In this document: in pieces, positions 12,798 through 22,485 of the stretch
Numbering within the stretch: position 1 is the first letter of the stretch
How the letters are laid out: every line of letters starts with the position of its first letter
Assembly: GCA_900169235.1 (NCBI GenBank)
Contig: FWCC01000151.1
Location: forward strand, 169,009-233,008
Source: Zarea fungicola
Lineage: Eukaryota; Ascomycota; Sordariomycetes; Hypocreales; Cordycipitaceae
Length of the DNA: 64,000 nt
Reading direction: 5' to 3'
Notes under the pieces: generated by a model
What the model was told of the DNA's origin: nothing
Seen by the model: the letters and a program-made list of their open reading frames with translations, nothing else
Database searches by the model: none
Made by a program: the position numbers and the translations under genes

Positions 12798-13753
12798 CGG
12801 GACAGTATCTTGACCGACAGAGCTCCAAAGATATCACGGAGCCGTGAATGCCGTCTGGGCGGCTGGCAGCGGGTGTTAACATGTGGGTGTTTGTGGAAAA
12901 AGTGAGCACGGATAGCAGGGCATCCGAGGCACTGCAGAACAGGCACAGACTGGCAGCAGGGTGGGTAGGGGGGAGAAAGGATGAAGAACTGACAGACGAC
13001 AGTAAATAAAATGATGTCAACGCAAGTCAGTTTATTTGCTGGTTTGCTCCGCGCTGTCGAGACGGCACTGTGGCTCTCAGTGGAGCAGACGAGGGGCAGC
13101 TAGAGGTAGCGTAGGTGCGGCGGTGCGAAGCCAAGGGAAGGCGGGCGGGCGACGGCGGGCGACAGTGGGGTAGCTAAAGGCTCAAGGCGGCAGGGTTTGA
13201 GAGGATAATAAATCTGCCAACTAACAACTACCAGGTCCACGTTAGGTGCCGGACTAGTTGCGTGCCTGTCTGTCACTGCGGGCGTCCCGCAACTAACACT
13301 TTAATGTCCCGAAAAAGGCAGGGTAACTAGGACCTGGCTAGCGTGGGCCGTATCCAGATGGCGCTAAAAGGGCGTTCAGGAAGAAAAGTAATAATGAGAA
13401 ATAATATTGGGTGGCTGCTTGAAAGCGTAGAGAGTCAGCGAGGTGTTGTCACACTATGCAGTTTGCCGCCTCATGTACGCTGCGGAAAGTTTGAGAGTTG
13501 CAGAGTTTTCTGGCGGCTGCTCAGAGTAGCAGATTGCATGCCATTATATAGAAAGCTGGACAAACAGGCGGGAGAGACAGGCTTTAGCAGGCATCTACAG
13601 GGCTAGAGGGTGCTCCGCACTGTACGATAGGCGCACAGATACACAGTTTAGGTAGCTGTGATAGTGGCTGCTTCGCACTGTAGAACGTGCCCGGACACCT
13701 GCCTGTCCTTGGTCCCTGGGTTTTATTTTTTAACCATACCCTACACCTACTGC
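12798..13753. other. Intergenic region between USP start and retroelement
   Basis: GC-rich upstream DNA of the USP gene (promoter and 5' UTR side). It carries an imperfect inverted repeat (separate entry). Open frames here are short and not protein-like. It was presumably continuous with 20850-21202 before the LTR element inserted. Confidence 0.6.
13228..13341. repeat. Imperfect inverted repeat, possible small MITE-like remnant
   Basis: CTACCAGGTCC at the left end and GGACCTGGCTAG at the right end are inverted copies about 110 bp apart. The similarity extends inward with mismatches. No clear target duplication was found, so this may be only a palindromic promoter element. Confidence 0.3.
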
Positions 13754-13758
13754 AAAGT
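13754..13758. repeat. Target-site duplication AAAGT (left copy)
   Basis: The five bases directly left of the LTR are AAAGT, matching the five bases directly right of the other LTR (20845-20849). Five-base duplications are usual for Ty3/gypsy integration. Confidence 0.92.
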
Positions 13759-13972
13759 TGTAACAATATTTACTTAGAAGCCCGGCAAAAGTGGAACAAG
13801 AGAGCGATCAATTATCTGAGCGTACAATATCGTTATGCTAGTAGCAGTAATAACTAAGCTTAAGGCCAAAAAGCCTCGTACCTCTATCGGACCCGTATCG
13901 TGGCCCTTTCTTGTAATGCGAGGGCTGGCTGTGGCTTAGTCATCAAGCCTCACAGCAGCGCTATGCGTTATA
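13759..13972 (-). repeat. LTR (3' LTR in element orientation)
   Basis: 214 bp beginning TGTAAC; the right end reads GTTATA where the partner has GTTACA. It is 203/214 identical to 20631-20844 by direct alignment. Confidence 0.95.
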
Positions 13973-13990
13973 ATTATCCCCCCCTTTCTG
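13973..13990 (-). other. Polypurine tract of the retroelement
   Basis: On the minus strand AGAAAGGGGGGGATAAT ends exactly at the LTR boundary. This is the expected place for the plus-strand DNA primer and fixes the element's orientation. Confidence 0.8.
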
Positions 13991-14373
13991 AGCAGACGGC
14001 CCGGCTGCTCCAGCGTCTATAGGGTAGGCTCTAGCTAATTAATTTTGGCGATATGCGTCTGCGTATACCTCTAGAGCTGTTATCCTTAGGTAGAAGGAAA
14101 AAGAAGGCAATGGAAAAGCGTATATTGCTCGCCATTGGCTGCTAATGTTATTGTTTTTGTTTTTGCCGTTCTAGTAGTGTCAATTAGGCGGTTGTTATGG
14201 CAGAACCGTCGCCAGCTGGCAGCCGATAATAATAATAATAGAGTGGCTAGTTGCGTTTATATCTAGAAAAATAACTTTCTCCCTTCTATAGCTTTAGTTG
14301 TATAATCGCTTTCTGTCTTGTGAATCTGTAAACTCTGACCTGTCTCTATGCCGAATCGTTCCTAATTCGAATC

Positions 14374-15419
14374 ATGCCTGCTTGTCGCCCGACGAAGAAA
14401 TAGCGCTATGAGCGCACTCTGTAAAATGCGTCCTTGGCGAGGGCGCACAATTAGTGCATGAATTGCTTCTAATCCGCCATTAAGGCATAGAAGAAAGAGC
14501 CCTGAGAGCCGCGCGATGTCCTAGCTCCTAGCTATGACTATAGATAGGCTGCCTCTATACATTGTGAAAGCTATAATAATAGTAAGGCGGTTTATAAGCA
14601 GGTAAGTTATTAATTATGTGGCAATGCTGTCCTAAATGGTAGCTGATTTTATGTGTTAGGTTCGTGGTGCTATGGTGGGTAACTAGGCCGATCTAAATAA
14701 GATCCTAGACTATCTATAGGCCTTTATGGCCGAAATTATAGACGAGGCTGGGGCAATTCGCGCCTATGCCGTGTAGCATACGGCCTACAATTAGGCAGCG
14801 CTGACCGCCGACCCACTAAGGGAGTTGCTGGCTCTATTGCCATCGCCACATATAATTGACGCTATGCCTAGACGTTTTTAGCGCGTGTATTTATAGGCCA
14901 GTTAGAAGGTTGTTGCCTGCATTGCGCTTAGGCTTTACAACGCTTTCTACGCTGCTAATTGCGCTTATAAATCGGCATATAATCTTATAGGCACTAAGAA
15001 GACCACTACTATAAGTTATGTACTAGAACGTAGGTGTTTTGCGTGTAGATCCACTAACTCTTACTTTTTAGTTGTCTTATACTGGGTATAAGACATTCGT
15101 TGCGCGCCGCTAGGATATCCTAGTTAAGAAGTTTCTGCCGCCTAACTTGAACTATCCCTTAGTAGATATATATGCACAATATACACCCTTTTACCAGGCG
15201 ATACCTATACTAACTGTTCCTTTTTCTGTCTAGAGTGTGGCCTATAAGGCCTAGGAGGACTTGTTGTTGCTGCGCCTAGTTAAAGGCGACCCTGGTTATA
15301 CCGGCTGGCAGGTGGCTAAGGCGGCCGCTTTAGAGGAGCTGCTAGAGTTTTTAGAGGAAGATAAAGACGCCTTTTCTAAGGCGTTTTTAGAGGGCTATCC
15401 GCGTAGTATCTTCCTATAG
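14374..15419 (+). pseudogene. Decayed accessory ORF on the strand opposite to gag-pol
   Basis: Read on the plus strand from the ATG at 14374, a clear coding frame runs 76 codons interrupted by seven stops, six of them TAG/TAA at probable Gln codons. A canonical intron (14602-14659, GTAAGT...TTAG) leads in phase into a second stretch with more TAG stops only. The predicted product starts MPACRPTKK and has a CMNC pair and a further Cys, possibly a zinc-binding knuckle, followed by helical, Ala/Leu-rich sequence. The end at 15419 is a guess; the middle (15060-15240) may contain another intron. I do not recognise the family. The same RIP-like decay as in pol suggests it was intact when the element inserted. 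Confidence 0.55.
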
Positions 15420-15879
15420 TTAGGTGTCTTTTGGGCTATTGGTCCCGTATCGCTTTTTTTTTTTTTTCTTTGTTAATTTTTTGCGTATGGGTTTAAGGTC
15501 CTAATAAAACCTAATATAAATGCCTGGCTTTGCTTTTATTGCTAGAGGGAATTAGGGGGTAATTGCCTATAGGCATAAATATTAAAATTAAGTTATTTTA
15601 TTTTTCCTTAGCTGGCCCTGCCTTTACTATATTGGTTTGTGCATATTAATAGGGGCGCCTATAATAATTAGTATAGGTGGGTATAATTATAGATATGCCT
15701 TAACGGCCTATTGACCCTAGTCTGATTTAGTTAGGGTATCCTTATATAGCTATTAATTGTGTTTAGGGGATAAGTCTGCCTAATTAATAAAGAAGAACCT
15801 TTTCCTGCCTTTAAATAAGTAGTGCTTTATTATTTTATTTATTTATTAGTTAGTAATAGGTGGTAGTAGGTCTAAAAGT

Positions 15880-18800
15880 ATATCTATACTGGGGTCATTA
15901 TTAGTTGGTCGTGTATGCCACGGCTCTAGTAAAGTTACGTGAAAGACGTTGTGGATTTGTAAGTACTTTGGTGGCAGTTCGAGCCTATATGCCTATTGGC
16001 TGACTTGCGCCAAAACTTAGAATGGGCTAATAAATCGTGGTGCTAATTTCTTCTTTTCTCCTTAAAGGCTAAGGTTTCTAGTGGATAGAGCGACTTTGTC
16101 GCCAACGTTAAACTCTATTAGGGTATGTTTTTTGTTATAGTGGAGTTTCTAGCGTTTCGTGGCCCTTTCCTACATGTCTTGGATTATTAGGTGTAAGGAC
16201 TATAGAGTTTTAAGTCTATTTATTACGCTAGGGACTTCGCTATCCCTATACTACTTAGTAGGGTTTTCCTATATTTAGGGCTTATAGCTATATAAGCACT
16301 TAAAAGGTGTTATTCCTATTGTACTGTTTTATAAGTTGTTTGTGATATATTTGGCCTTAAATAGGAGGGCAGCCTAGTTCGACTGGTCATTTGCTATATA
16401 GCAACGAAGGTAGTGTTCAAGGACCTGATTTATTCGCTCTGTCTGTCTGTCGGTCTGAGGATAGAATGCTGTTAATAGACATTGTTTTATCTTTAAATAG
16501 AAGTAAAATTCTTGCCATAATATACTCATAAAGAGGGATCTGCGGTCTAAGACTATACCCTGAGGCGTGCTATATTTTAGCTCAATATGCCTATGAAAAT
16601 GAGTTGCAAGGTCTGCTGCTATTATAGTTATCTATATAGGCTAAAAATGGGCCATTTTAGTATAACGGTCTATGATAATAAGGATGGCGTTAACTTCTAT
16701 GCCTTTAAACTATATAGGTGGTAGCCTTGTAATAAAATCCATGGATAACTCTTGACCTGGGCCGCTTGGTAATGGTAACGGCTGTAATTCGCCCTATGGT
16801 CGGTGCCGTCTTGCAACCATTTTCTGGCATGTGGCATAGGTGTGTATGTACTCCTTAACTTCACGCTACATTGCGTCCTAGTAATAGTGTAAGCATAGGT
16901 TATTAAGCGTTCTTATAACGCCACTATGTTCTAATAGTGGATTATTATAGTAAAGGCGGAGAAGCTGGTATTTTAGTGTAGGCTTGTTAGGGACGAATAA
17001 TCGTTTCCTATGACGAAGTAACCCTTTAGAATCTATGTTCTAGGACGAATTGCCCTCGCGTTGGCTCCGAATAGCCTGCGATCTCTGGATATAGAGTTCT
17101 TTTAGCTCCTTGGTCCTTATATTAGAGCGTTGTATGCGTAAAATCACGGCCTATAAGGGTTCTTTAACGTCTTTAGCCAGCATAGCCTGGATTCGTATGG
17201 CTCTCTGTGCTTCTCTGCTTTTTAGAGTAAACTGGGCGAATTCTGGGGCGTCTTTACCGCCGAACCACGACTCTTTCGTGGGCCTCTTATAGGCATTTAT
17301 TCCCTTAAACTAGAGCCCCTATCTATTTCGGTGGGCTCAGATCGCTACAACCCTTAGGCCAGGATCCTGTGTACTTTTATTTAGTGTACTTGTGCTCTAG
17401 GTAGTATTCTCTAACTTTTGAGCAATAGCCTGCAATAGGTCCTAAGTCGGGCCTTCTTTAGATGCATAATCTAGCCTTCTCAACGGCGCGTCCGCCGGAT
17501 TGCTAACTCCTGGCCTATGCCTAATTATAAAATCATATAGCATTAGGAACATGCACTAGCGCGCTTAATGACTGTTAAGCCGCGACTATATTATAAACGA
17601 CTATAAGTTATTATGGTTAGTAAGTACTTTAATAGTCTAGTTAGTGCTATTGGTATAGTGTTGCCACTATTTAAAAGCCAAAACAATAGTGAATATCTCC
17701 TAATTGGCAGTGGTCTAATGCGTCTTTGCGTCTTATAACTTCCTAGACTAGAAAGCAATAGGGTGCCAGCGTCCTTTATCATCCTCTTATAATAGGATAG
17801 TAGTAACGCTAAAACCAGACGCATTAGTCTCAATTTATATCTATTTCCATGGGTTAAAGTATTATAGTAAGGGGGCTTTACTAAATGACTTCTAGAGGAC
17901 CTAGAAAGCTAGTAATTCTAGTAGTGCTAATGTAATAGGCCCTGGTTTCTTGCCATTCTTACTGCCCTTTAATAGCGAGGTAAGGGGGTGAGCTATGTTC
18001 AAATACCTATTAATAAACCTCTAATAGAAGTTATAGAAACCTAGGAATACCTATATTTCCCTATATGTCTCTGGCACTTTCTATTTTAGAATTATAGTAA
18101 TGTGGCTAGGGTCTATTCTAGTTCTATCCCTTGATAGGATGAATCCTAAAAAATCGACTTTAGGCTAGAAAAAGGTGCATTTCTCTGGTTTAGTGTAAAG
18201 AGAGGCCTTCCTTAATCTTTCACAAATAAGTCAAAGGTGTTTTATATGCTCTTTCTCGTTCTTAGAAAAAATTAGAATGTTGTCTAGATAGACAATATAT
18301 ATATTATCTAGTAGTTTAAATAGGGCCTTATATATATAGGACTAAAATGTGGTAGGAGTGTTAGTAAGTCTAAAGGGCATTACTAGGTATTTATAGTGAC
18401 TATATTGTGTTTAGAAAGTGGTCTTCTACTTATCGCCTTCTTTAATATGTATTTAGTAGTATACGTCTTTTATATCGATCTTTAAGAATACCTTATATCC
18501 TATAATTCGGTCTAGGATTTCCGCTATAAGTGGGAGTGTGTAACGGTTCTTTTCTAACACCCTATTTAGGCCTCTATAGTCCACGTAAAGGCGCAGACTT
18601 CTATCCTTTTTAGGCACGAATAATACTAGTGCGCCTGCTAGGCTCTTAGACTTCTGAATTTGGCCATTTACTAGGTTCTTATTAATATATTCTTTAAGTT
18701 CTTTTAACTTAGCTAGGGAAAGAGGGTATATTGGGCCATATGGCGGCTCTTTCCCTGGTAGGATATTGATTATGTAGTTAGTGCTTCTATATAGTGGGAG

Positions 18801-19330
18801 AGTTTTGGATTTCTTAGGTTGGAAGACGTCTTAGAATTTGTCTAGTGCTGTAGGTAGGTCTAGAGGTTTCTAGGCATGGTTTAGATTGATCTTATCCTCC
18901 TCGTCTAGTAGAATTACATGCTCTTTTATAAATATAAGGGCATATATACGTGCTCTACTAAGGCATTCATATAGGAATTTAGGGGCAGTGATAACCTTAG
19001 TCTTACTAGGGGGCGTTTTAAACTACTATTATTGGCTTTAGGGGTGTATAAAGATGTTGAAATTGCATAGTGTAGGCATTCCTAGGAGGATTGGGGTTCC
19101 CTCCTAACTAGCAGGCTTTTCTATCTTAGCATAGGCCTAAATAAAGGACCTCTTTATTCCTCAGCTATCCTAGATGCGGATTAGGACTTTCTAGACGCCA
19201 TAACTCAGTATAATAGTTTCTCCTAGTATAATAAATAAAGGCAGGATTATATTAAGGTGCTATAGGCCTTGTTTTATGGTATACTTGACGCTAACTAGAT
19301 CTACTTTGGTAGCTATATTAAGTTCTGTGA
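15880..19330 (-). pseudogene. Degenerate pol: RT, RNase H, integrase, C-terminal domain
   Basis: Minus-strand conceptual reading gives, in order: an RT core near 18040-18760, with KIDIKDVYY and the active site as YLDN (18279-18290) where YLDD is normal. RNase H is near 17600-17960 (an ETNASGF motif is present). An HHCC finger lies near 16800-16990 (EHSGVIRTLNNL, then paired Cys positions, one now Tyr). The integrase core (SMDFIT near 16722-16740, PQTD near 16430-16470) and a terminal LELPPKYLQIHNVFHVTLLE segment near 15890-16010 complete the set. Order RT-RNaseH-IN assigns it to Ty3/gypsy. Many TAG/TAA/TGA stops interrupt it. The protease region (about 19000-19330) is too degraded to place its active site. 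Confidence 0.88.
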
Positions 19331-19479
19331 ATGTACTTATTTCTTGGTGGCCTATTATTATTAATGGCGATATGAACCTTTGCCGCGTGGGGAATTGTGG
19401 CGACCTTAAGGTCGATGGTTCCCTTGCGTTGACCTCTAGCCGTTTCCTGATTCTCTGATTTGGGCCTGATTTGCGCGTG

Positions 19480-20608
19480 GTGCGAGGTTAGGACACTCGC
19501 TCCTTATATGGTCCTCCTTTCTATAGTTATAATAATAGGGTGGCCTTGACTGGGCGGATGTTGTGTCTCTTCTAGGCGTCTCTTAACTAGTTTCTTTTTA
19601 TCGACGATCTCCTTAGTAGCCTTTAGGTCTAGACTGGTAGTAATCCCTGCTTAGGGCGCGATTTGCCTTTGGTTTGCGCCAATCTTGCCGTGGTTTCTTC
19701 CTTGTCAGCTCTGCCAGCTCCTAGGCTCCACTAGATTTGCGTTTTTTGGTATTAATATCCTAAATGCGTTGCGCCTGGTCTAGCATTCCTTAATGGGTAG
19801 TGGGGAGGTCTGCTATGTGTGCTAGTATGAGGTCTTAGAGCTATAAAAGCAGTTTGGCGAATAGGGTCTTAGCCTGCTCTGAATTAGGCTAGGTTGGCCT
19901 CTAAACCTCTATTAAGTGTAGGTATGCCTTGAACTCTCTTAGGCTCTGGTGGGAAAGCTGCCTAGTGTTTTCGAATTTCCTTGTAATATTGGTTTCCTAG
20001 TCCATTATAGAGCTAATTAGTTCCTTAGTCTAGTTCTTAAAAGCGATCTAGCCAATGCCGCGATTGCTATCTGCGTTCAGGTAGTTCTTACGTACGTGTT
20101 GGGTCTATTGTATGTGGAAATTACAATCTATTTAATCTAATATAAGTATAATCCTATTAGTATCTTGCTTATATTTCTTTTCCTGTCTACTAAAGACTCG
20201 CTTTAGGTCATCTAACCATTCTTCTTGATTTTTAATGGTAATAGGTTTTGTTAATATTATAATGTGCTTGGACCTAATCCCTCTATTAGAGCTAGAGGTA
20301 CTGTTGTCTAAAGAGCGAGAGTTTCAGCGGCGTCTTTATCCTGATTCGATTTCCCTAAGTTCTTTTATTAGTTTTTTCTCTATCTCCTAAAGGGCCTTAA
20401 TCTCTTTTAACTTTCTAATACATTCTTAAACCTTTATAAGGGTGCTATTAATAAGTTCTTATGTCTTATTGATATTGCTTAGGTTAGATATAGGCGACGC
20501 TTCCTGTGCTTCTTCCTGGGTTGTAGTTTTGGCCGTGTCTTAGGCGAGAGTTAGGCTCTTTTCCCTCATGGGGCCCTCGGTTCTTATTGTTCCTCTCTTA
20601 GGGGGCAT
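19480..20608 (-). pseudogene. Degenerate gag with CCHC-type knuckle remnant
   Basis: Starts at the ATG complementary to 20606-20608 (MPPKRGTIRTEGPMREKS), only 22 bp inside the right LTR, with a TAA after about 22 codons. Near its end (about 19485-19545) is YNYRKEDHIRSECPNLA, which fits a CCHC zinc knuckle with two Cys changed to Tyr, as TGT to TAT would give. Several further stops. Confidence 0.7.
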
Positions 20609-20630
20609 AATGTAAAAGAAGCTTAGAAAT

Positions 20631-20844
20631 TATAATAATATTTACTTAGAAGCCTGGCAAAAGTAGAATAAGAGAGCGATTAATTATCTAAGCGTATAAT
20701 ATCGTTATGCTGGTAGCAGTAATAACTAAGCTTAAGGCCAAAAAGCCTCGTACCTCTATTGGACCCGTATCGTGGCCCTTTCTTGTAATGCGAGGGCTGG
20801 CTGTGGCTTAGTCATCAAGCCTCACAGCAGCGCTATGCGTTACA
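20631..20844 (-). repeat. LTR (5' LTR in element orientation)
   Basis: 214 bp; its right end keeps the intact GTTACA, while its left end reads TATAAT where the partner LTR has TGTAAC. The sequence next to it on the gag side does not begin with TGG, the usual start of a tRNA primer-binding site. Confidence 0.95.
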
Positions 20845-20849
20845 AAAGT
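20845..20849. repeat. Target-site duplication AAAGT (right copy)
   Basis: Identical to 13754-13758 and immediately outside the LTR. Confidence 0.92.
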
Positions 20850-21202
20850 CGATTCTTTTTCTTCTTCTTTTTTTTTTCTTTTTTCTTTTTACCATCTAAT
20901 TTATATCGCTTATAATTCGTGTTTCTCTTATTTATTGCTCTCATAGTTGTATTGTTCTTACTGTTGTCAAGTCCAGCATAATTTATATCCATATTCTAGA
21001 TGCTCCAGGTTCACAGTCTTAATTAATCAAACGCGGCTGCATTGGCCCCACTTCCACCAATCCCGACTGGCTCCCTCCATCTTCATCAGAATCTGCTCCT
21101 AATAAATAATAATCTTGTTAGAAACAGCGGCGTATGCAGCACGCCCTTCCGAAAATTTGCACCGAAAATCTGCACACAATTCACCCCTGAATATCTCAAA
21201 TC
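20850..21202 (+). promoter_or_regulatory. Upstream region of POP3
   Basis: 353 bp between the retroelement and the POP3 start codon, beginning with a long T-rich tract (about 20855-20890). No TATA box is obvious. It presumably carries the POP3 promoter; the pre-insertion promoter may have extended into 12798-13753. Confidence 0.4.
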
Positions 21203-22067
21203 ATGGCAAACACATCGAGTGGCCCTGCCCGCAAAAAAACTGTGCACCACCTTGGCTCCCCATTAACTGTCACCTCATGGTACACACAGAGCCTCACCTT
21301 GACATACATCTGGCCAGCTCATTCTGCTAACTTAAACCAAGGCCTGAGATATCACAAGATGACCAAGATACAATACTAGAGCTACTATGCAAGTATGCGA
21401 CCCTTGATATTCTCTCGTAAACCTTCTGAAGCCGTACCCTGACAGTGTCGCCAGCTACCTCAGTCCAATCGGCAAGCACCGCCAAAACCACATCAAGCCC
21501 TCTGGTGGCAAGAGGGCCCAGAAGAAGCGGAAGCGTCAGGCTAAAGCCGCTGACCAAGATGGCGGCGCCATGGCTATTGACACGCCTGCCAACCCAGAGA
21601 TTATGTCGCAAGTTGACGTGGGCTTTAACTCAATCACGACACGACTTCAGAGCACCATTGCCAAGGCCACGGATGATTCCAGTACTGACGATTCCCGACA
21701 AAAGAAGCCTTACTCAATGATATTCGTTTGTCGCGGTAATCAGACGGCGCCTTTCAACAGCCACTTTCCTCAAATGGTCGCTGCCTCGTCTCTACGTGCG
21801 GAGCCAGCACAGGTGACCCGCCTGATTGGCTTCTCAAAACCTTGTTCCGATAGACTCAGCGCTAGTCTTGGAATTGCGCGTGTCTCGTCTGTTGCAATAT
21901 GTGTGGATGCTGTGGGATCCGAACCGCTACGAAATCTAGTCGAGAAAACTGTGCAGCCGGTACGGTGCAATTGGCTCCACGACAGTCAACTGTACCGTCA
22001 GTCACGTATAGTATCCATAGACACACATGTCGGGGCTAAGAAGGTGAAGCAGATCGTAGCTGCGTAG
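21203..22067 (+). CDS. pop3: RNase P/MRP protein subunit Pop3
   Basis: Exons 21203-21279, 21342-21392 and 21455-22067 give 246 aa. Joining them yields an N-terminal SWPEISQDDQDTILELLC block followed by NYLSPIGKHR, a Lys/Arg-rich linker (KRAQKKRKRQAK), and a C-terminal fold with VCRGNQTAPFNSHFPQMVA and GFSKPCSDRLSASLGIARV. This arrangement is typical of ascomycete Pop3, a nucleolar L7Ae-like subunit shared by RNase P (tRNA 5' maturation) and RNase MRP (rRNA processing). The start is the only ATG that allows the conserved TSW.EIS block to be built by splicing. It is divergent from the USP gene across the inserted retroelement. Confidence 0.88.
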
Positions 22068-22485
22068 CTGCGTAGCCTGTAAAGTCTGAGAAATACGATG
22101 CATCAAAGCCTCATGGCTATGTTACTCAGTTTTGAGAGACTGGGTTGTCGTTCTCACTGCTGGTTGACATATCTACGATTAGTAGCCAGGACAAATGACC
22201 CATATTCAAATATGCCCAATACCACCATAGATATAACTTGCTGTTTTCCCTTATTAAACTGATTTACATGCAGCCATGCAAACACTTTGTGCTTGGTTTC
22301 TACCAAAGCCCTAGCAGCAGATAATTTGCTGCGGCGCCTGCCTGCAAACGCAAGCCGCCAGCTGCCGGCCGCCGTTTGCTCGTTACCAGCCGCCAGCTGG
22401 CTGCCGTGAGCCCAAACAAAACATCGCCCATCCTTTTTCTCTCCCCCTGCTGTCTCTATTTCCCCCGTCATTGACAAATTCAAAA
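22068..22485. other. Intergenic region POP3 to proline-rich gene
   Basis: 418 bp. A GC-rich stretch around 22330-22400 repeats the words GCCGCCAGCTG and GCCGGCCGCC near the start of the next gene and may be its promoter. No RNA gene was recognised. Confidence 0.45.

Larger units (their letters stand above)
13759..20844 (-). mobile_element. Ty3/gypsy LTR retrotransposon, inactivated by RIP-like mutation
   Basis: This 7,086-bp element is flanked by 214-bp LTRs with TGTAAC...GTTACA ends (each LTR has some of these bases mutated) and AAAGT duplications. Its sense strand is minus. A purine tract AGAAAGGGGGGGATAAT abuts the left LTR (13973-13990). gag begins next to the right LTR, and RT, RNase H, integrase and a C-terminal pol segment follow in Ty3/gypsy order towards the left. 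Every coding segment has stops, mostly TAG/TAA at Gln and TGA at Arg positions, with few signs of frameshift. The two LTRs differ at 11 of 214 sites, all transitions, nine in CpA/TpG context. It cannot encode functional proteins as it stands. Confidence 0.95.
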
